A DNA stretch of 64,000 nucleotides from Paraglaciecola sp. L3A3 (lineage in GTDB: Bacteria; Pseudomonadota; Gammaproteobacteria; Enterobacterales; Alteromonadaceae): positions 1 to 64,000 of the forward strand of contig NZ_CP047023.1 in assembly GCF_009796765.1 (NCBI RefSeq), given 5' to 3'. A program made the translations under genes and the position numbers. The notes beneath the pieces are model-generated. The model was not told where the DNA came from, searched no databases, and worked only from the letters and a program-made list of their open reading frames with translations. This document shows positions 13,221 through 23,404 of this stretch, one piece after another (within the stretch, counting starts at the first letter, position 1; every line of letters starts with the position of its first letter).

Positions 13221-13823
13221 GTGAGTTATTATAGTCAAGTGAAATTCAGCATAAGTGCACCAGATATTTCACACTTAGGTGCGGATGAAGGTATAGAAAT
13301 TGCCTTTGCAGGCCGTTCAAATGCAGGTAAATCAAGTGCACTGAATAAGTTAACAAGACAAAAAGGTTTAGCAAGAACGAGTAAGACACCTGGTCGGACT
13401 CAGTTAATTAACGTATTTACTTTAGATGAGACCCGCAGATTAGTGGATTTGCCAGGTTATGGCTTTGCTCAAGTGCCATTAGAAATCAAAAAGAAATGGC
13501 AAAAATCTTTAGGCGAATATTTGCAAAAGAGGGAAAGTATAAAAGGGTTAGTTGTACTTATGGATATTCGCCATCCTTTTAAAGATTTAGATCAAGAGCT
13601 TATTCATTGGGCTGTAGCGGCAGGTTTACCGGTATTAGCCTTATTGACTAAAGCAGATAAATTAAAATCTGGAAAACGAAAGCAACAGTTATTAATGACC
13701 CGAGAGGCTGCTATGGCTTTTTGTGGTGATGTAACAGTGGAGGTTTTTTCATCTTTAAATGGTATTGGACTTGAACAGTTAGAACAGAAGCTTAATCAGT
13801 GGTTTGGCTTGATAAAAGATTAA
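13221..13823 (+). CDS. engB: Ribosome biogenesis GTP-binding protein EngB/YihA
   Basis: EngB is an essential Era/Obg-type GTPase for 50S assembly. I place the start at the GTG at 13221 because AGGAG at 13211-13215 precedes it by 5 bp and the product then has the family N-terminus and 200 residues; a longer frame reaches 13167. The G motifs are intact: GRSNAGKSS (G1), TPGRTQ (G2), DLPGYG (G3), TKADK (G4) and SSLNG (G5). It is divergent from cytochrome c4 and convergent with the polA-spf strand. Confidence 0.96.
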   Translation: MSYYSQVKFSISAPDISHLGADEGIEIAFAGRSNAGKSSALNKLTRQKGLARTSKTPGRTQLINVFTLDETRRLVDLPGYGFAQVPLEIKKKWQKSLGEYLQKRESIKGLVVLMDIRHPFKDLDQELIHWAVAAGLPVLALLTKADKLKSGKRKQQLLMTREAAMAFCGDVTVEVFSSLNGIGLEQLEQKLNQWFGLIKD

Positions 13824-13834
13824 TCTACTAATAT

Positions 13835-13862
13835 AAAAAAGCCCTATACAAATGTATAGGGC
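13835..13862 (-). terminator. Third minus-strand terminator in the engB-polA gap
   Basis: GCCCTATACA / TGTATAGGGC (13841-13862) is a perfect 10-bp stem with a 2-nt loop. The T tract lies on the minus-strand side (13835-13840). On the plus strand no T run follows, so it is not a good engB terminator. A separate perfect stem, ATGCTGAA / TTCAGCAT, lies at 13900-13917. Confidence 0.7.
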
Positions 13863-13972
13863 AAAGCACTTTGAGAAAACACATAAAAACAACTACACAA
13901 TGCTGAAGTTTCAGCATGCCTAAGAACAGACAGCTATATTTGAATTTTGTTCCCCATATTTAAAAATTTTTC

Positions 13973-14003
13973 AAAAAAAAGCCTTACTAAGAAAAGTAAG
14001 GCT
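13973..14003 (-). terminator. Second minus-strand terminator in the engB-polA gap
   Basis: AGCCTTACT / AGTAAGGCT (13980-13988 and 13995-14003) has a 6-nt loop and, on the minus strand, an 8-nt T run. It lies about 90 bp beyond the Spot 42 terminator. Between them, on the minus strand, TAGACA and TATAGT separated by 15 nt could be a promoter for a further short RNA. Confidence 0.7.
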
Positions 14004-14092
14004 AAATATAAACACATAGAGACACACAAAAACTATATATAAGAGTGCTTGCTGTCTAAAAAGTTCATATAAAAATTAAATCTTTTTTAAAC

Positions 14093-14159
14093 AAAAAAAA
14101 ACCTCGGCAAATGCCGAGGTTTAAGCAAAGGTTAGATAAATCTCACCTCTGTACCCTAC
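14093..14159 (-). ncRNA. spf: Spot 42 RNA (short form)
   Basis: On the minus strand the sequence starts GTAGGGTACAGAGGT, identical to the first 15 nt of E. coli Spot 42. The first stem-loop is conserved as AGGT-g-AGAT-tt-ATCT-a-ACCT. A short single-stranded TTTGCTTAAA links it to a strong terminator, CCTCGGC / GCCGAGG (14102-14119), followed by nine Ts. The RNA would be about 67 nt against 109 in E. coli, because the second hairpin region is missing. The position between polA and engB is the classical spf locus. Spot 42 is an Hfq-dependent repressor of secondary-carbon-source genes under catabolite control. Confidence 0.85.
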
Positions 14160-14259
14160 ATGTTTAAGTTTAATTGATTCGCTGCATATATGCCAAGCCG
14201 TTTTGATTATTTATTATAAAAGAACATTGGATTTGTATATTTCATAATAAATTGTTTCA

Positions 14260-17004
14260 TTAATGAGCTTCATCCCAGTTTTCTCCGACTCCAGCTTCAA
14301 CTATTAAAGGTACATCTAGAGATACTGCATTCTCCATTAAAGATATTATTTGAGTTTTATATTCTTCAATTTTTTGTTCCTTTATTTCAAACACTAATTC
14401 ATCATGAACTTGCATGATCATTTTAATGTCGTTGTCGGTTTGCTCTGAAATCCAATGATCTACTGCTAACATGGCTTTTTTAATGATATCAGCTGCTGTT
14501 CCTTGCATAGGTGCATTAATCGCGGCTCTTTCTGCGCCTTTTCTGCGCATGCCATTACTGGCGTTTATTTCAGGTAAATACAATCTACGGCCAAATACAG
14601 TGGAGACGTATCCTTTTTCTTTCGCTAGGGTACGGGTGTCTTCCATGTAAGTTAACACTGCAGGGTAACGTTCAAAATATAGATCCATGTATTTTTGCGC
14701 GTCGTGACGTGTAATATTTAATTGTCTTGATAGTCCAAATGCTGACATGCCATAAATCAATCCGAAGTTAATTGCCTTTGCGTTCCTCCGTTGTTCTATG
14801 CTGACTGCATCAATAGGTGTAGAGAATACCTCTGAAGCAGTGGCTGTATGTATGTCTTTGCCTGCCGCAAATGCAGTCAACAAACCTTTATCGCCAGACA
14901 GGTGGGCCATAATACGTAATTCAATTTGAGAGTAATCGGCCGCAACTATTTTATAGCCAGGTCTAGCAACAAATGCTTGTCTGACTCTACGGCCTTCTTC
15001 AGTTCTGATTGGAATGTTTTGTAAGTTTGGTTCAGTAGAAGATAAACGACCTGTGGCAGCAATTGCCTGATGATACGAGGTATGTACACGGCCTGTACGC
15101 ATGTTAATCATTTTAGGTAATTTATCAGTATAAGTATTTTTAAGTTTACTTAATCCTCTGTATTCCATAAGTAATTTTGGAAGAGGGTAATTGATAGCTA
15201 ACTCTTGTAGTACCTCTTCAGCAGTAGAGGGAGCCCCTTTAGGTGTTTTTTTAAGTACCGGCAAATCCATTTTTTTATACAAAATTTCTTGCAATTGTTT
15301 GGGCGAAGCTAAATTAAATTCTTCGCCAGCAAGTTCGTATACTTCTTTTTCTAAATTGATAATTCTTAATGCTAAATCTTGGCTTTGTTGGGCTAATTGT
15401 TGGCTATCAATTAAGACACCAAATTGCTCCATACGAGCAAGTACGCTGGAAAGAGGGAGTTCTATTTCAGTAAATATTGAATTTAAATCCGTTTCACTTT
15501 TTAGCTTTTCTGCAAGAACATTGTGTAATCTAAGTGTGATATCAGCATCTTCTGCTGCGTATGGTGCTGCTTGTTCAAGCTCAATTTGATTGAATGTAAG
15601 CTGTTTGCTGCCTTTTCCGGCTATATCTTCAAAATGTATTGTATCTACGCCTAAGTAAAAGTTGGCTAAACTATCCATATCATGTTTAGTGGCGACACTA
15701 TTTAAAACATAGGATTCCAACATAGTGTCGAATGCAATGCCTTGTAAATTAATGTCATAATTGGCTAATACATTTTTATCATATTTGAGATGTTGCCCCA
15801 CCTTTTTGATTTTTGAATTTTGTAAAATAGGTTTTAATATTGCTAACACATCTTTTTTATCAAGCTGTTGCGGAGCATCAAGGTAATCGTGTCCTAAAGG
15901 GACATATGCGGCTTCACCTTCATAAATTGCAAATGACACGCCTACTATTTCCGCTTCCATGTAATTTAAGCTTGTGGTTTCGGTATCAAAGGCAAATAAA
16001 TCGGCACTTTTTAACTTCTCAACCCAGTTATTAAATTCTTCTTGAGTGAGAATACACTGATAATCTACTTCGACAGCTGGCCTTTGTTCTTGCTGTCCTG
16101 TAGAAGGGGTCGCTGAGGATTGAGCGTTTTTTTCTACTTCTGTAATTAATCTCTTTAATTCAAATTGTTTTGCTAGTTCTAATAACTTATCTGTATTCTG
16201 CTGATTCGCTTTTAAATCTTGTACTTCAACTGGTAAATCGACATCTAATTTTATTGTGGCAAGTTCATAAGATAAGGGCAGGTGGGGGATAGCATTTCGT
16301 AAGTGTTCACCTATTTTCCCTTTTACTTGCTCGGCATTTTCTATCACTTGCTCAAGTGTTTGGTGTTCATTCAACCATTTGGCTGCGGTTTTGGGTCCGC
16401 ATTTATCTACACCAGGGATGTTGTCTACTTTATCCCCCATTAATGCTAAATAATCGATAATCTGCTCTGGCTTGACTCCGAATTTTTCAAATACACCGGC
16501 TTCATCTAATTCTACATTGGTCATAGTATTAATTAACCTGACATGAGGAGTGACCAATTGAGCCATATCTTTATCGCCAGTAGATATGACAGTTTCCATT
16601 CCTAATTGAGAGGCTTGATGAGCAAGAGTACCTATAACATCGTCAGCTTCAACTCCATCTATTACCAATAATGGTAAACCTAAGGCTTCGATAATATTGT
16701 GTAAAGGAGCGATTTGGGTTCTTAAGTCATCAGGCATAGGCGGGCGGTTGGCTTTGTATTCAGGATATAGGTCATTTCTGAACGTTTTTCCTTTCGCATC
16801 AAATATGACAATGATGTTTCCAGATGGATAATCCTTCTGCAAACTTTTGATCATATTCAAAACACCTGTGATGGCGCCAGTTGGTTGCCCATAAGATGTC
16901 GACAAAGCTTGTAAGTAAGGTACATGATAAGCTCGAAATAAATATGAAGAGCCATCCACTAATATAAGAGGATTAGAGGTAGGTATTTTGTCTTGGTTTG
17001 TCAT
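14260..17004 (-). CDS. polA: DNA polymerase I
   Basis: Pol I fills gaps and removes RNA primers. The protein has 914 residues (E. coli 928) and all three domains. The N-terminal 5'-3' exonuclease has [24 protein letters not shown] and GDKDMAQLV. The 3'-5' exonuclease keeps the catalytic D-x-E in [10 protein letters not shown], so proofreading is probably active. The polymerase domain has motif [17 protein letters not shown], the O-helix region [16 protein letters not shown] and motif [10 protein letters not shown]. Spot 42 lies downstream on the same strand, and a 594-bp AT-rich gap lies upstream. Confidence 0.97.
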   Translation of the reverse strand: MTNQDKIPTSNPLILVDGSSYLFRAYHVPYLQALSTSYGQPTGAITGVLNMIKSLQKDYPSGNIIVIFDAKGKTFRNDLYPEYKANRPPMPDDLRTQIAPLHNIIEALGLPLLVIDGVEADDVIGTLAHQASQLGMETVISTGDKDMAQLVTPHVRLINTMTNVELDEAGVFEKFGVKPEQIIDYLALMGDKVDNIPGVDKCGPKTAAKWLNEHQTLEQVIENAEQVKGKIGEHLRNAIPHLPLSYELATIKLDVDLPVEVQDLKANQQNTDKLLELAKQFELKRLITEVEKNAQSSATPSTGQQEQRPAVEVDYQCILTQEEFNNWVEKLKSADLFAFDTETTSLNYMEAEIVGVSFAIYEGEAAYVPLGHDYLDAPQQLDKKDVLAILKPILQNSKIKKVGQHLKYDKNVLANYDINLQGIAFDTMLESYVLNSVATKHDMDSLANFYLGVDTIHFEDIAGKGSKQLTFNQIELEQAAPYAAEDADITLRLHNVLAEKLKSETDLNSIFTEIELPLSSVLARMEQFGVLIDSQQLAQQSQDLALRIINLEKEVYELAGEEFNLASPKQLQEILYKKMDLPVLKKTPKGAPSTAEEVLQELAINYPLPKLLMEYRGLSKLKNTYTDKLPKMINMRTGRVHTSYHQAIAATGRLSSTEPNLQNIPIRTEEGRRVRQAFVARPGYKIVAADYSQIELRIMAHLSGDKGLLTAFAAGKDIHTATASEVFSTPIDAVSIEQRRNAKAINFGLIYGMSAFGLSRQLNITRHDAQKYMDLYFERYPAVLTYMEDTRTLAKEKGYVSTVFGRRLYLPEINASNGMRRKGAERAAINAPMQGTAADIIKKAMLAVDHWISEQTDNDIKMIMQVHDELVFEIKEQKIEEYKTQIISLMENAVSLDVPLIVEAGVGENWDEAH

Positions 17005-17095
17005 ATTTAAAGCTCAGCAAGTTCGGGTTGATTAAAGTAGTGTGAAGCATGTCATAACTAGATTGCTTCATCTATGGTTGAATAGCTTGATTTCC

Positions 17096-17104
17096 TGTGG
17101 ATAA
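17096..17104 (-). promoter_or_regulatory. Perfect DnaA box (TTATCCACA), box 1
   Basis: The plus strand reads TGTGGATAA, the complement of the high-affinity R1-type box TTATCCACA. It is 92 bp upstream of the polA start codon. Confidence 0.6.
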
Positions 17105-17241
17105 CTAAGTAGATAAGATTATCTATATTAAATAGATTTATGTTAGTATTCAGAATGTCATTTGTGTTTATTTTCATAAAAAACAATAACTTGTCATTTT
17201 ATTGTGTTTACAAAATAAGTTTATGGAAGTTAAATTTTTTT

Positions 17242-17250
17242 TGTGGATAA
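17242..17250 (-). promoter_or_regulatory. Perfect DnaA box (TTATCCACA), box 2
   Basis: This is a second identical TGTGGATAA in the same orientation, 146 bp from the first, embedded in a T-rich tract. Confidence 0.6.
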
Positions 17251-17598
17251 AATTTAAATGCGCCTATTTAGCTAAAAATTAAGCGTGCTAAAAGATACAC
17301 AGATCTGTTGCTAGTTAACAGCTATTTTTTAAAATTTTTAAGGTGATTTTGACAATAGTTAAAAGCAAAAAAATATAAGCCTTTGTTTTAGGGCTTTGTA
17401 GAGCTTTTTATTGTCTTATATATTCTTGCTGGGACACAAAAGTATGTGAGTGCTAACTTATTACTGGTGGAAGTGTAAATTAATTTAAAGTTTCTCTTTT
17501 GATTTAATGTTTTGCGGACAATAATTAGATAAATGATTTTTATAACTATGATAACTAAGCCTTCAATAGGTTTTATTAAAGTGAGCTCAAGCTAAACC

Positions 17599-19050
17599 AT
17601 GCAATACCGTACCATTATTCGTATTTTAGGATTACTTATTGCGTTACTTAGCGTCACTATGATCCCACCCGTAATTGTTTCCATTATTTATGCTGATGGT
17701 AGTGGCTTACCTTTTTTAATGGCTTTTGTTTTATGTTTAGCCACAGGCTTAATTATTTGGTATCCAAATAGGCAATATAAGTTTGATTTAAGAGCGAAAG
17801 AAGGTTTCTTAATCGTAGTTTTATTTTGGACTGTATTGGCTAGTTTTGGCGCATTACCTTTTTTACTACTTGAACAGCCACAAATGTCTACAACAGACGC
17901 TTTTTTTGAATCATTCTCCGGTTTAACAACTACTGGTGCCACTGTTATCGAGGGTATCGATTTTTTACCAAAAGCGGTGCAATTTTATCGCCAACAATTA
18001 CAGTGGTTGGGAGGTATGGGGATCATTGTTTTAGCCGTCGCTATTTTACCTATTTTAGGGGTAGGAGGCATGCAGTTATATCGAGCTGAAACACCTGGTC
18101 CAGTGAAAGATTCTAAGATGACGCCTAGAATTGCGGATACGGCTAAACATCTTTGGTACATATATTTGTCGCTTACTATTGCCTGTACCATTTCATACTG
18201 GGCAGTGGGAATGAATTGGTTTGATGCAATTTGCCATGCATTTTCAACTATCGCTATTGGTGGCTTTAGTAATTACGATGCCAGTTTGGGTCACTTTGAT
18301 AGTTTTGGTGTTAACCTAGTTTGTGTTGTCTTTTTATGGATAGCGGCGCTGAATTTTGCTCTACATTATGCAGCAGCTAGTGGGCGCTCTCTAAAAGGTT
18401 ATATCCATGATCCAGAGTTAAAAACCTTCTTTTGGATACAATTTTCTCTCATCCTTATTTGTTTTCTGGTTTTGCTACATCACAATTGGTTTGATGACGT
18501 TGGAGTAACATTCGACAAGGCTTTAATTCAGTCTGTTTCATTTAGTACTACTGCAGGTTTTGCTACCACTGATTTTTCAAATTGGCCTGTATTTTTGCCA
18601 ATTGTATTGATTTTCTCTAGTTTTATAGGAGGCTGCGCAGGTTCAACTGGTGGCGGATTGAAAGTGATTCGAGTGTTGTTACTTTTTGTTCAAGGTAACA
18701 GAGAAGTGAATCGTCTTATTCATCCTAAAGCAGTATATTCCGTTAAATTGGGCGAACGTGCTTTACCCGATAGAGTAGTAGAGGCCGTTTGGGGTTTTTT
18801 CTCTGCCTATGCGATGATTTTTGTCATTATAATGGTTTGTTTAATAGGTACCGGTATGGACGATGTAACCGCTTTTACTGCTACAGCTGCGACATTAAAT
18901 AATTTGGGCCCAGGTTTAGGTGAAGTTGCGGGTACTTATGCAAATGTAAGTGATGGCGGAAAGTGGTTATTAATTTTAGGTATGTTATTTGGACGACTAG
19001 AAGTATTTTCTCTTCTCGTTCTGTTTTCTCCGACATTTTGGCGCAGTTAA
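17599..19050 (+). CDS. trkH: Trk system potassium channel TrkH
   Basis: TrkH is the inner-membrane pore of the Trk K+ uptake system, gated by the cytosolic TrkA ring. It has 483 residues with about ten membrane helices and the four pore-loop repeats of the SKT superfamily: SGLTTTGATV, FSTIAIGGFS, STTAGFATTD and ATLNNLGPGLG. The glycines lining the filter are present in each. TrkA is encoded 1.6 kb away on the other strand. The ribosome site is weak. Confidence 0.95.
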   Translation: MQYRTIIRILGLLIALLSVTMIPPVIVSIIYADGSGLPFLMAFVLCLATGLIIWYPNRQYKFDLRAKEGFLIVVLFWTVLASFGALPFLLLEQPQMSTTDAFFESFSGLTTTGATVIEGIDFLPKAVQFYRQQLQWLGGMGIIVLAVAILPILGVGGMQLYRAETPGPVKDSKMTPRIADTAKHLWYIYLSLTIACTISYWAVGMNWFDAICHAFSTIAIGGFSNYDASLGHFDSFGVNLVCVVFLWIAALNFALHYAAASGRSLKGYIHDPELKTFFWIQFSLILICFLVLLHHNWFDDVGVTFDKALIQSVSFSTTAGFATTDFSNWPVFLPIVLIFSSFIGGCAGSTGGGLKVIRVLLLFVQGNREVNRLIHPKAVYSVKLGERALPDRVVEAVWGFFSAYAMIFVIIMVCLIGTGMDDVTAFTATAATLNNLGPGLGEVAGTYANVSDGGKWLLILGMLFGRLEVFSLLVLFSPTFWRS

Positions 19051-19051
19051 A

Positions 19052-19080
19052 AAGGCCTGCTATTTTTACAGGCCTTGGTT
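19052..19080. terminator. Bidirectional terminator between trkH and the CsgG-like gene
   Basis: AGGCCTG / CAGGCCT (19053-19059 and 19069-19075) has a 9-nt loop with a T-rich stretch on the plus side and a T5 run on the minus side, between two convergent stops. Confidence 0.75.
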
Positions 19081-19084
19081 TGTT

Positions 19085-20458
19085 TTATTCTGCTAAAAAA
19101 GATTCTTTGGTGAGCAATACAATATCGCTTAGCTCTTGCCTAAATACTGGATCTATATCTTCATTTTGCAGTGCCATTTTTCGATTCTTTTCAAATAACG
19201 TCGAATGAGATTCTATTCGTTTTCCTAAAACGGCCCAAGCTTCTTGTCTGACATTAAGGGGCCAAGCTTCTAGTTCAATTTTGTGTGAATTTATGCCACT
19301 AACCAACATATTGATTAGTGTTCGGTAATTCATCATACCATTGCCGGCTTTTTCCATTTGTTCTGTAGACATTGAACCTAATGCCGCTATGAGAGGCGCG
19401 TGGTTTTTTAACCAGTCATAGTATTTGTTCAGAGCCTTTTCATCATAATTATCATCGATATAAAAACTTTGACTGCGAGGTTTTTTGACTACTTTGGGGG
19501 TAGGTTCAACATAAACTGGGTTGGGAGCAGGTAGCGGTGCTGGCGCAATAGGAGCAATATTTGTCGCTTGCGGCATTGGATCATCGGCACCTCCTATGGT
19601 CAATCTTCCGCCTTTGCCTAGACCTCCTTCTACCTGTTGAGGTTTGTAATTTCGCAGTGCTTTGACCATTTGATTAAAAGAATCTGCAAATGAAGTTGTG
19701 ATAATTTTTCCTTCAGGCGTATTTGAAAACCCTCTTGCTCCACCTGCTATAGGGCCTGCAAATAAGCCGTTAAACAGGTTAAAATCCCAGTTTCCAGCAC
19801 TACCTACAGCAGCTGATACTTGCACACCTGAGCGGTTATCAATTAATAATAGAGTGGTAGATGCTTCATTTTTTTTAACTCCACCACCAATTAAGGAACC
19901 TAAACCACCCAGTAATGCGCCACCAGCAGCTTGCAAACCTTTTGTTCCTTCTGCAGAAAATTGAATTGACGGACTTAAAGTATAATCTGCGGCTACCATT
20001 TGTCCGCCACCAATATTACTACCAGATCTTAATTGCCCTGATTGCATTAACTGCCGCTCTCTATTCATCGAGGACATTGCCGCCCCGCGCTCAACGATTA
20101 CAAAACAGTTGGATTGTTGAATCATTAATCGAATGACAGGTAAAGTGCTACCTAATTTAGGGTATCGTGAACGGTAAGTACGCCACCATGCTTGCTTGGT
20201 GTCTTCAAATACAGTCAATGTACCTAAAGTCTGATCACATTGTTCAAGGCTAGAATTATTACCTTCGGCATTACCTCCACCAGCCCCGCCTGTTATAGTG
20301 TTTCCATCTGTATCGCCCATTTGGGGAATGGTAGACATACAGCTAGAGACTAATGTAGATAATAAAGTGACAACAATAAATTTGGTAATAGGTTTCTTTA
20401 TACTAGATCTATGATCGGTAGTCGCGATTTGCTTCATACCTGAGTGTGGTTGATACAT
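19085..20458 (-). CDS. CsgG-domain outer-membrane lipoprotein, function unassigned
   Basis: The 457-residue protein starts at the ATG at 20458, which has AAGGAAG about 6 bp upstream. It has a lipoprotein signal with lipobox LVSSC near residue 40, then a Gly/Asn-rich linker. The core at about 75-270 resembles the CsgG fold: CFVIVERGAAMSSMNRERQ, GQMVAADYTLSPSIQF, a Gly-rich LQAAGGALLGGLGSLIGGG stretch and a region on nucleated oligomer contacts. A proline-rich linker (APAPLPAPNP) precedes a helical C-terminal domain of about 100 residues. CsgG proteins form outer-membrane secretion pores or periplasmic assembly factors. No curli subunit genes lie nearby, so its cargo is unknown. Confidence 0.7.
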   Translation of the reverse strand: MYQPHSGMKQIATTDHRSSIKKPITKFIVVTLLSTLVSSCMSTIPQMGDTDGNTITGGAGGGNAEGNNSSLEQCDQTLGTLTVFEDTKQAWWRTYRSRYPKLGSTLPVIRLMIQQSNCFVIVERGAAMSSMNRERQLMQSGQLRSGSNIGGGQMVAADYTLSPSIQFSAEGTKGLQAAGGALLGGLGSLIGGGVKKNEASTTLLLIDNRSGVQVSAAVGSAGNWDFNLFNGLFAGPIAGGARGFSNTPEGKIITTSFADSFNQMVKALRNYKPQQVEGGLGKGGRLTIGGADDPMPQATNIAPIAPAPLPAPNPVYVEPTPKVVKKPRSQSFYIDDNYDEKALNKYYDWLKNHAPLIAALGSMSTEQMEKAGNGMMNYRTLINMLVSGINSHKIELEAWPLNVRQEAWAVLGKRIESHSTLFEKNRKMALQNEDIDPVFRQELSDIVLLTKESFLAE

Positions 20459-20654
20459 CAGATGCTTCCTTGGGTATAAATTAATATTAAATTAAACGCT
20501 CAATACTCGCCTGATACGTATATAACGATATTAATTTACCCAAAAAAGTTTCTTAAGTAATACAGCAAAATTCCGTCTTTTATAGTTCAACTACATGGCA
20601 CTAACTAACTTTAGCAACTTTAAAATATTAAGTATATTAATCTTTGATTGCTTT

Positions 20655-22034
20655 TTAACCAAAGAAAAATGCACTAGGTTGGAATAGTTTTTCAACATGG
20701 CTAATGTATTTTTTATCAACCAAAAACAAAATGACGTGATCATTCGGTTCTATTTTTGTGTTGCCGTGGGCAATGATAACTTCATCTGCGCGCACTATGG
20801 CACCAATGGTAGTGCCAGGAGGTAGCTTTATTTCTCGTATTTTTTTACCCACTACCTTAGATGTATTTTGATCTCCGTGAGCTATGGCTTCAATTGCTTC
20901 TGCTGCGCCTCGTCTAAGTGAGTAAACATTTACTATGTCGCCACGTCTTATATGGGTTAATAGTGCTGATATAGTTGCTTGTTGGGGGGAGAATGCGATA
21001 TCTATTTCACCACCTTGTACTAAATCAACATATGCACCACGTTGAATTAATACCATGGCTTTTTGAGCGCCTAACCGTTTGGCTAACATAGCAGACATAA
21101 TGTTGGCTTCATCGTCATTAGTGACAGCGATAAAGGCATCAATTTGTTCGACATTTTCTTCGGTGAGCAACTCATGATCAGAAGCGTCGCCAGCAAATAC
21201 TATAGTTTTGTCTAAATGTGCTGACAGGTATTTAGCTCTTTCTTGGCTGTATTCTATTAGTTTCACATTATGGTCATGTTCTAATAGTTTGGCCAACCCT
21301 GCACCAATAAGTCCGCCACCAGCAATCATGATCCTTTTATAACTTGATTCGAGTTTTTGTAATTCACTCATTACCGTTCGAATATGTTTGGTGGCTGCAA
21401 TAAAGAACACTTCATCGTCAGCTTCGATAATAGTGGTGCCTAGAGGACGGATTGGTTTTCCACGTCTATAGATAGCCGCTACACGAGTGTCTACATTAGG
21501 AATATGTTCTTTTAATGTGGATAATGCATGGCCTACTAATAAACCACCGTAATAAGCTTTAACCGCCACTAAGCTGGCTTTACCGTCAGCAAATTCTACA
21601 ACTTGTAAGGCACCTGGGTAATCAATTAATCGCTTGATGGCTTTGGTGACTAGTTGCTCAGGGGCAATTAAGTGGTCTACAGGAATATCTTGATGTTTGA
21701 ATAATTGTTCTTGGTAAATAATGTATTGCTCGGAGCGAATCCGCGCTATTTTGGTCGGTGTTTTGAATAAACTAAAAGCGACTTGGCAGGCCATCATATT
21801 ACTCTCGTCACTATTGGTAACGGCAATTAACATGTCAGCGTCTTCGGCTCCTGCTTTTTTCAAAACATCTGGGTGTGAGCCCATTCCATGTACAACTTGC
21901 AGATCAAGCCTATCTTGTAATTGTCTTAATGTTTCAGGATCAGAATCAATTACCGTTATTTCGTTTTTTTCGCCAACTAAATTTTCGGCTAATGTCGCGC
22001 CAACTTGGCCAGCACCAAGAATGATTATTTTCAT
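20655..22034 (-). CDS. trkA: Trk system NAD-binding gating protein TrkA
   Basis: TrkA is the cytosolic ring that binds NAD(H)/nucleotides and gates TrkH. It has 459 residues as two tandem halves. Each half is a Rossmann RCK-N domain ([13 protein letters not shown] at the N-terminus, [13 protein letters not shown] near residue 240) followed by a TrkA-C domain. It is the last gene of the def-fmt-rsmB-trkA series, a common order in gammaproteobacteria, 28 bp after rsmB. Confidence 0.97.
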   Translation of the reverse strand: MKIIILGAGQVGATLAENLVGEKNEITVIDSDPETLRQLQDRLDLQVVHGMGSHPDVLKKAGAEDADMLIAVTNSDESNMMACQVAFSLFKTPTKIARIRSEQYIIYQEQLFKHQDIPVDHLIAPEQLVTKAIKRLIDYPGALQVVEFADGKASLVAVKAYYGGLLVGHALSTLKEHIPNVDTRVAAIYRRGKPIRPLGTTIIEADDEVFFIAATKHIRTVMSELQKLESSYKRIMIAGGGLIGAGLAKLLEHDHNVKLIEYSQERAKYLSAHLDKTIVFAGDASDHELLTEENVEQIDAFIAVTNDDEANIMSAMLAKRLGAQKAMVLIQRGAYVDLVQGGEIDIAFSPQQATISALLTHIRRGDIVNVYSLRRGAAEAIEAIAHGDQNTSKVVGKKIREIKLPPGTTIGAIVRADEVIIAHGNTKIEPNDHVILFLVDKKYISHVEKLFQPSAFFFG

Positions 22035-22062
22035 GTTTTTATGTGGTCTTTAAACCTTGTTA

Positions 22063-23379
22063 TTAAGCAGACTTTAGCAGTCTGGCATAGTAGAAACCAT
22101 CCATTTGTTGGTCTCCTGGAAAAATTTGTCTGCCTGGTTTGTCAACTGAGTCATTATTGAAGCTTGTATCCAGAATTGCATCGCTGGTATTTGATAAGAA
22201 ATGACTTATTTGTAAGTGGTTTTCTTCAGGCAAAATCGAACAAGTGGCATACAACAATGTGCCACCTGGTTTTAATTGTGACCAAACTGCAGCTAATATT
22301 TGCTTTTGCAGCTCAACCAATACTTCTATATCTTTTGCTTTACGTAACCATTTTATGTCTGGGTGGCGTCTTATAATACCTGTAGCAGAGCAGGGGGCAT
22401 CTAGTAATATTCGCTCGTATTGTTTGTTGTCCCACCAACTATTAGGTTGGCTAGCGTCACCGACTATGATTGTCGCTTTGTGTCCTAAGCGGTCGAAGTT
22501 TTCTTGGATCCTTTGTGCTCGATAGGCATCCACTTCTAGTGCAGTAATACTTTTGACGTTTGGCTGTAGCTCTATCATGTGACAAGTTTTGCCGCCGGGA
22601 GCAGCGCAACAATCTAAAATATTCTCATCAGCTTGAGGATTTAAATATTCTGCCGCTAATTGGGCTGCACCATCTTGTACTGCAAACCAGCCTAAAGCAA
22701 AACCAGGCAGTGTAGTCACGTCACAACCTTTAGCTAAAATTAGTCCGCTTATATGATTTTCTGAAGTTTGAAATTCAATATTTTCTGCAGATAAGGCTTG
22801 TTTAAATTCAGCAATAGTTATTTTCTGGGTGTTAACTCTCAACCAGATAGGCGCTTTAATCTGCATATTATCAACCAGTTGAGCAAGTTGTGTTGGGTAT
22901 GCATTCTCTAATTTTTTGTATAACCACTTGGGTAACCCCGAGGCTATTTGTTCATTAGGAGCTGCTTGGTTTGCCATGTCTTCACGAATAAAAGTACGCA
23001 GAATGGCATTAACTAAGCCCTTCATTGCTAATGTGTTTAATGACTGGCAGGCCGCTACAGTTTCAGAAACAGCGGCATGTTGGCTGACACGACTAAAAGC
23101 GAGCTGATAAAAACCTAACATAATCAGATGTTCGGTTATTTTAAAACGGTTTTTTAATGGTTTATCTAGCAGTTGCCTTAACCAAAACTGCAAAATCGGT
23201 AGGTGGCGTAACACCCCGTAGACCATCTCTTGCAACCAAGCTTTGTCTTGATCTTTTAACTGAGCCTGAGCGAGAGGTAAACATTCTCTAGCTGATTGAC
23301 CTTCTTCAAGAATTTGAAATAAGACTTTGGCTGCATCAGCGCGTAAATTGGCAACTTGACGACCTTTATGGTTTTTCAT
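22063..23379 (-). CDS. rsmB: 16S rRNA (cytosine-967-C5)-methyltransferase RsmB
   Basis: RsmB makes m5C967 in 16S rRNA using S-adenosylmethionine. It has 438 residues. The NusB-like RNA-binding domain covers about 1-140. The Rossmann methyltransferase domain has the SAM motif LDCCAAPGGKTCHM, the DAPCSATGIIRRHPDIKW motif and the nucleophile cysteine in YATCSILPEEN. It lies between fmt (25 bp) and trkA (28 bp). Confidence 0.96.
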   Translation of the reverse strand: MKNHKGRQVANLRADAAKVLFQILEEGQSARECLPLAQAQLKDQDKAWLQEMVYGVLRHLPILQFWLRQLLDKPLKNRFKITEHLIMLGFYQLAFSRVSQHAAVSETVAACQSLNTLAMKGLVNAILRTFIREDMANQAAPNEQIASGLPKWLYKKLENAYPTQLAQLVDNMQIKAPIWLRVNTQKITIAEFKQALSAENIEFQTSENHISGLILAKGCDVTTLPGFALGWFAVQDGAAQLAAEYLNPQADENILDCCAAPGGKTCHMIELQPNVKSITALEVDAYRAQRIQENFDRLGHKATIIVGDASQPNSWWDNKQYERILLDAPCSATGIIRRHPDIKWLRKAKDIEVLVELQKQILAAVWSQLKPGGTLLYATCSILPEENHLQISHFLSNTSDAILDTSFNNDSVDKPGRQIFPGDQQMDGFYYARLLKSA

Positions 23380-23404
23380 AGCTGACTGCTTAGATTAAAA
23401 ATAT

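Larger units (their letters stand above)
17005..17598. other. 594-bp AT-rich gap between divergent polA and trkH
   Basis: No open frame here resembles a gene. The gap must hold the promoters of polA and trkH. It contains two perfect DnaA boxes (17096-17104 and 17242-17250) and many A/T runs. No tRNA or recognisable riboswitch was seen. Confidence 0.6.
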
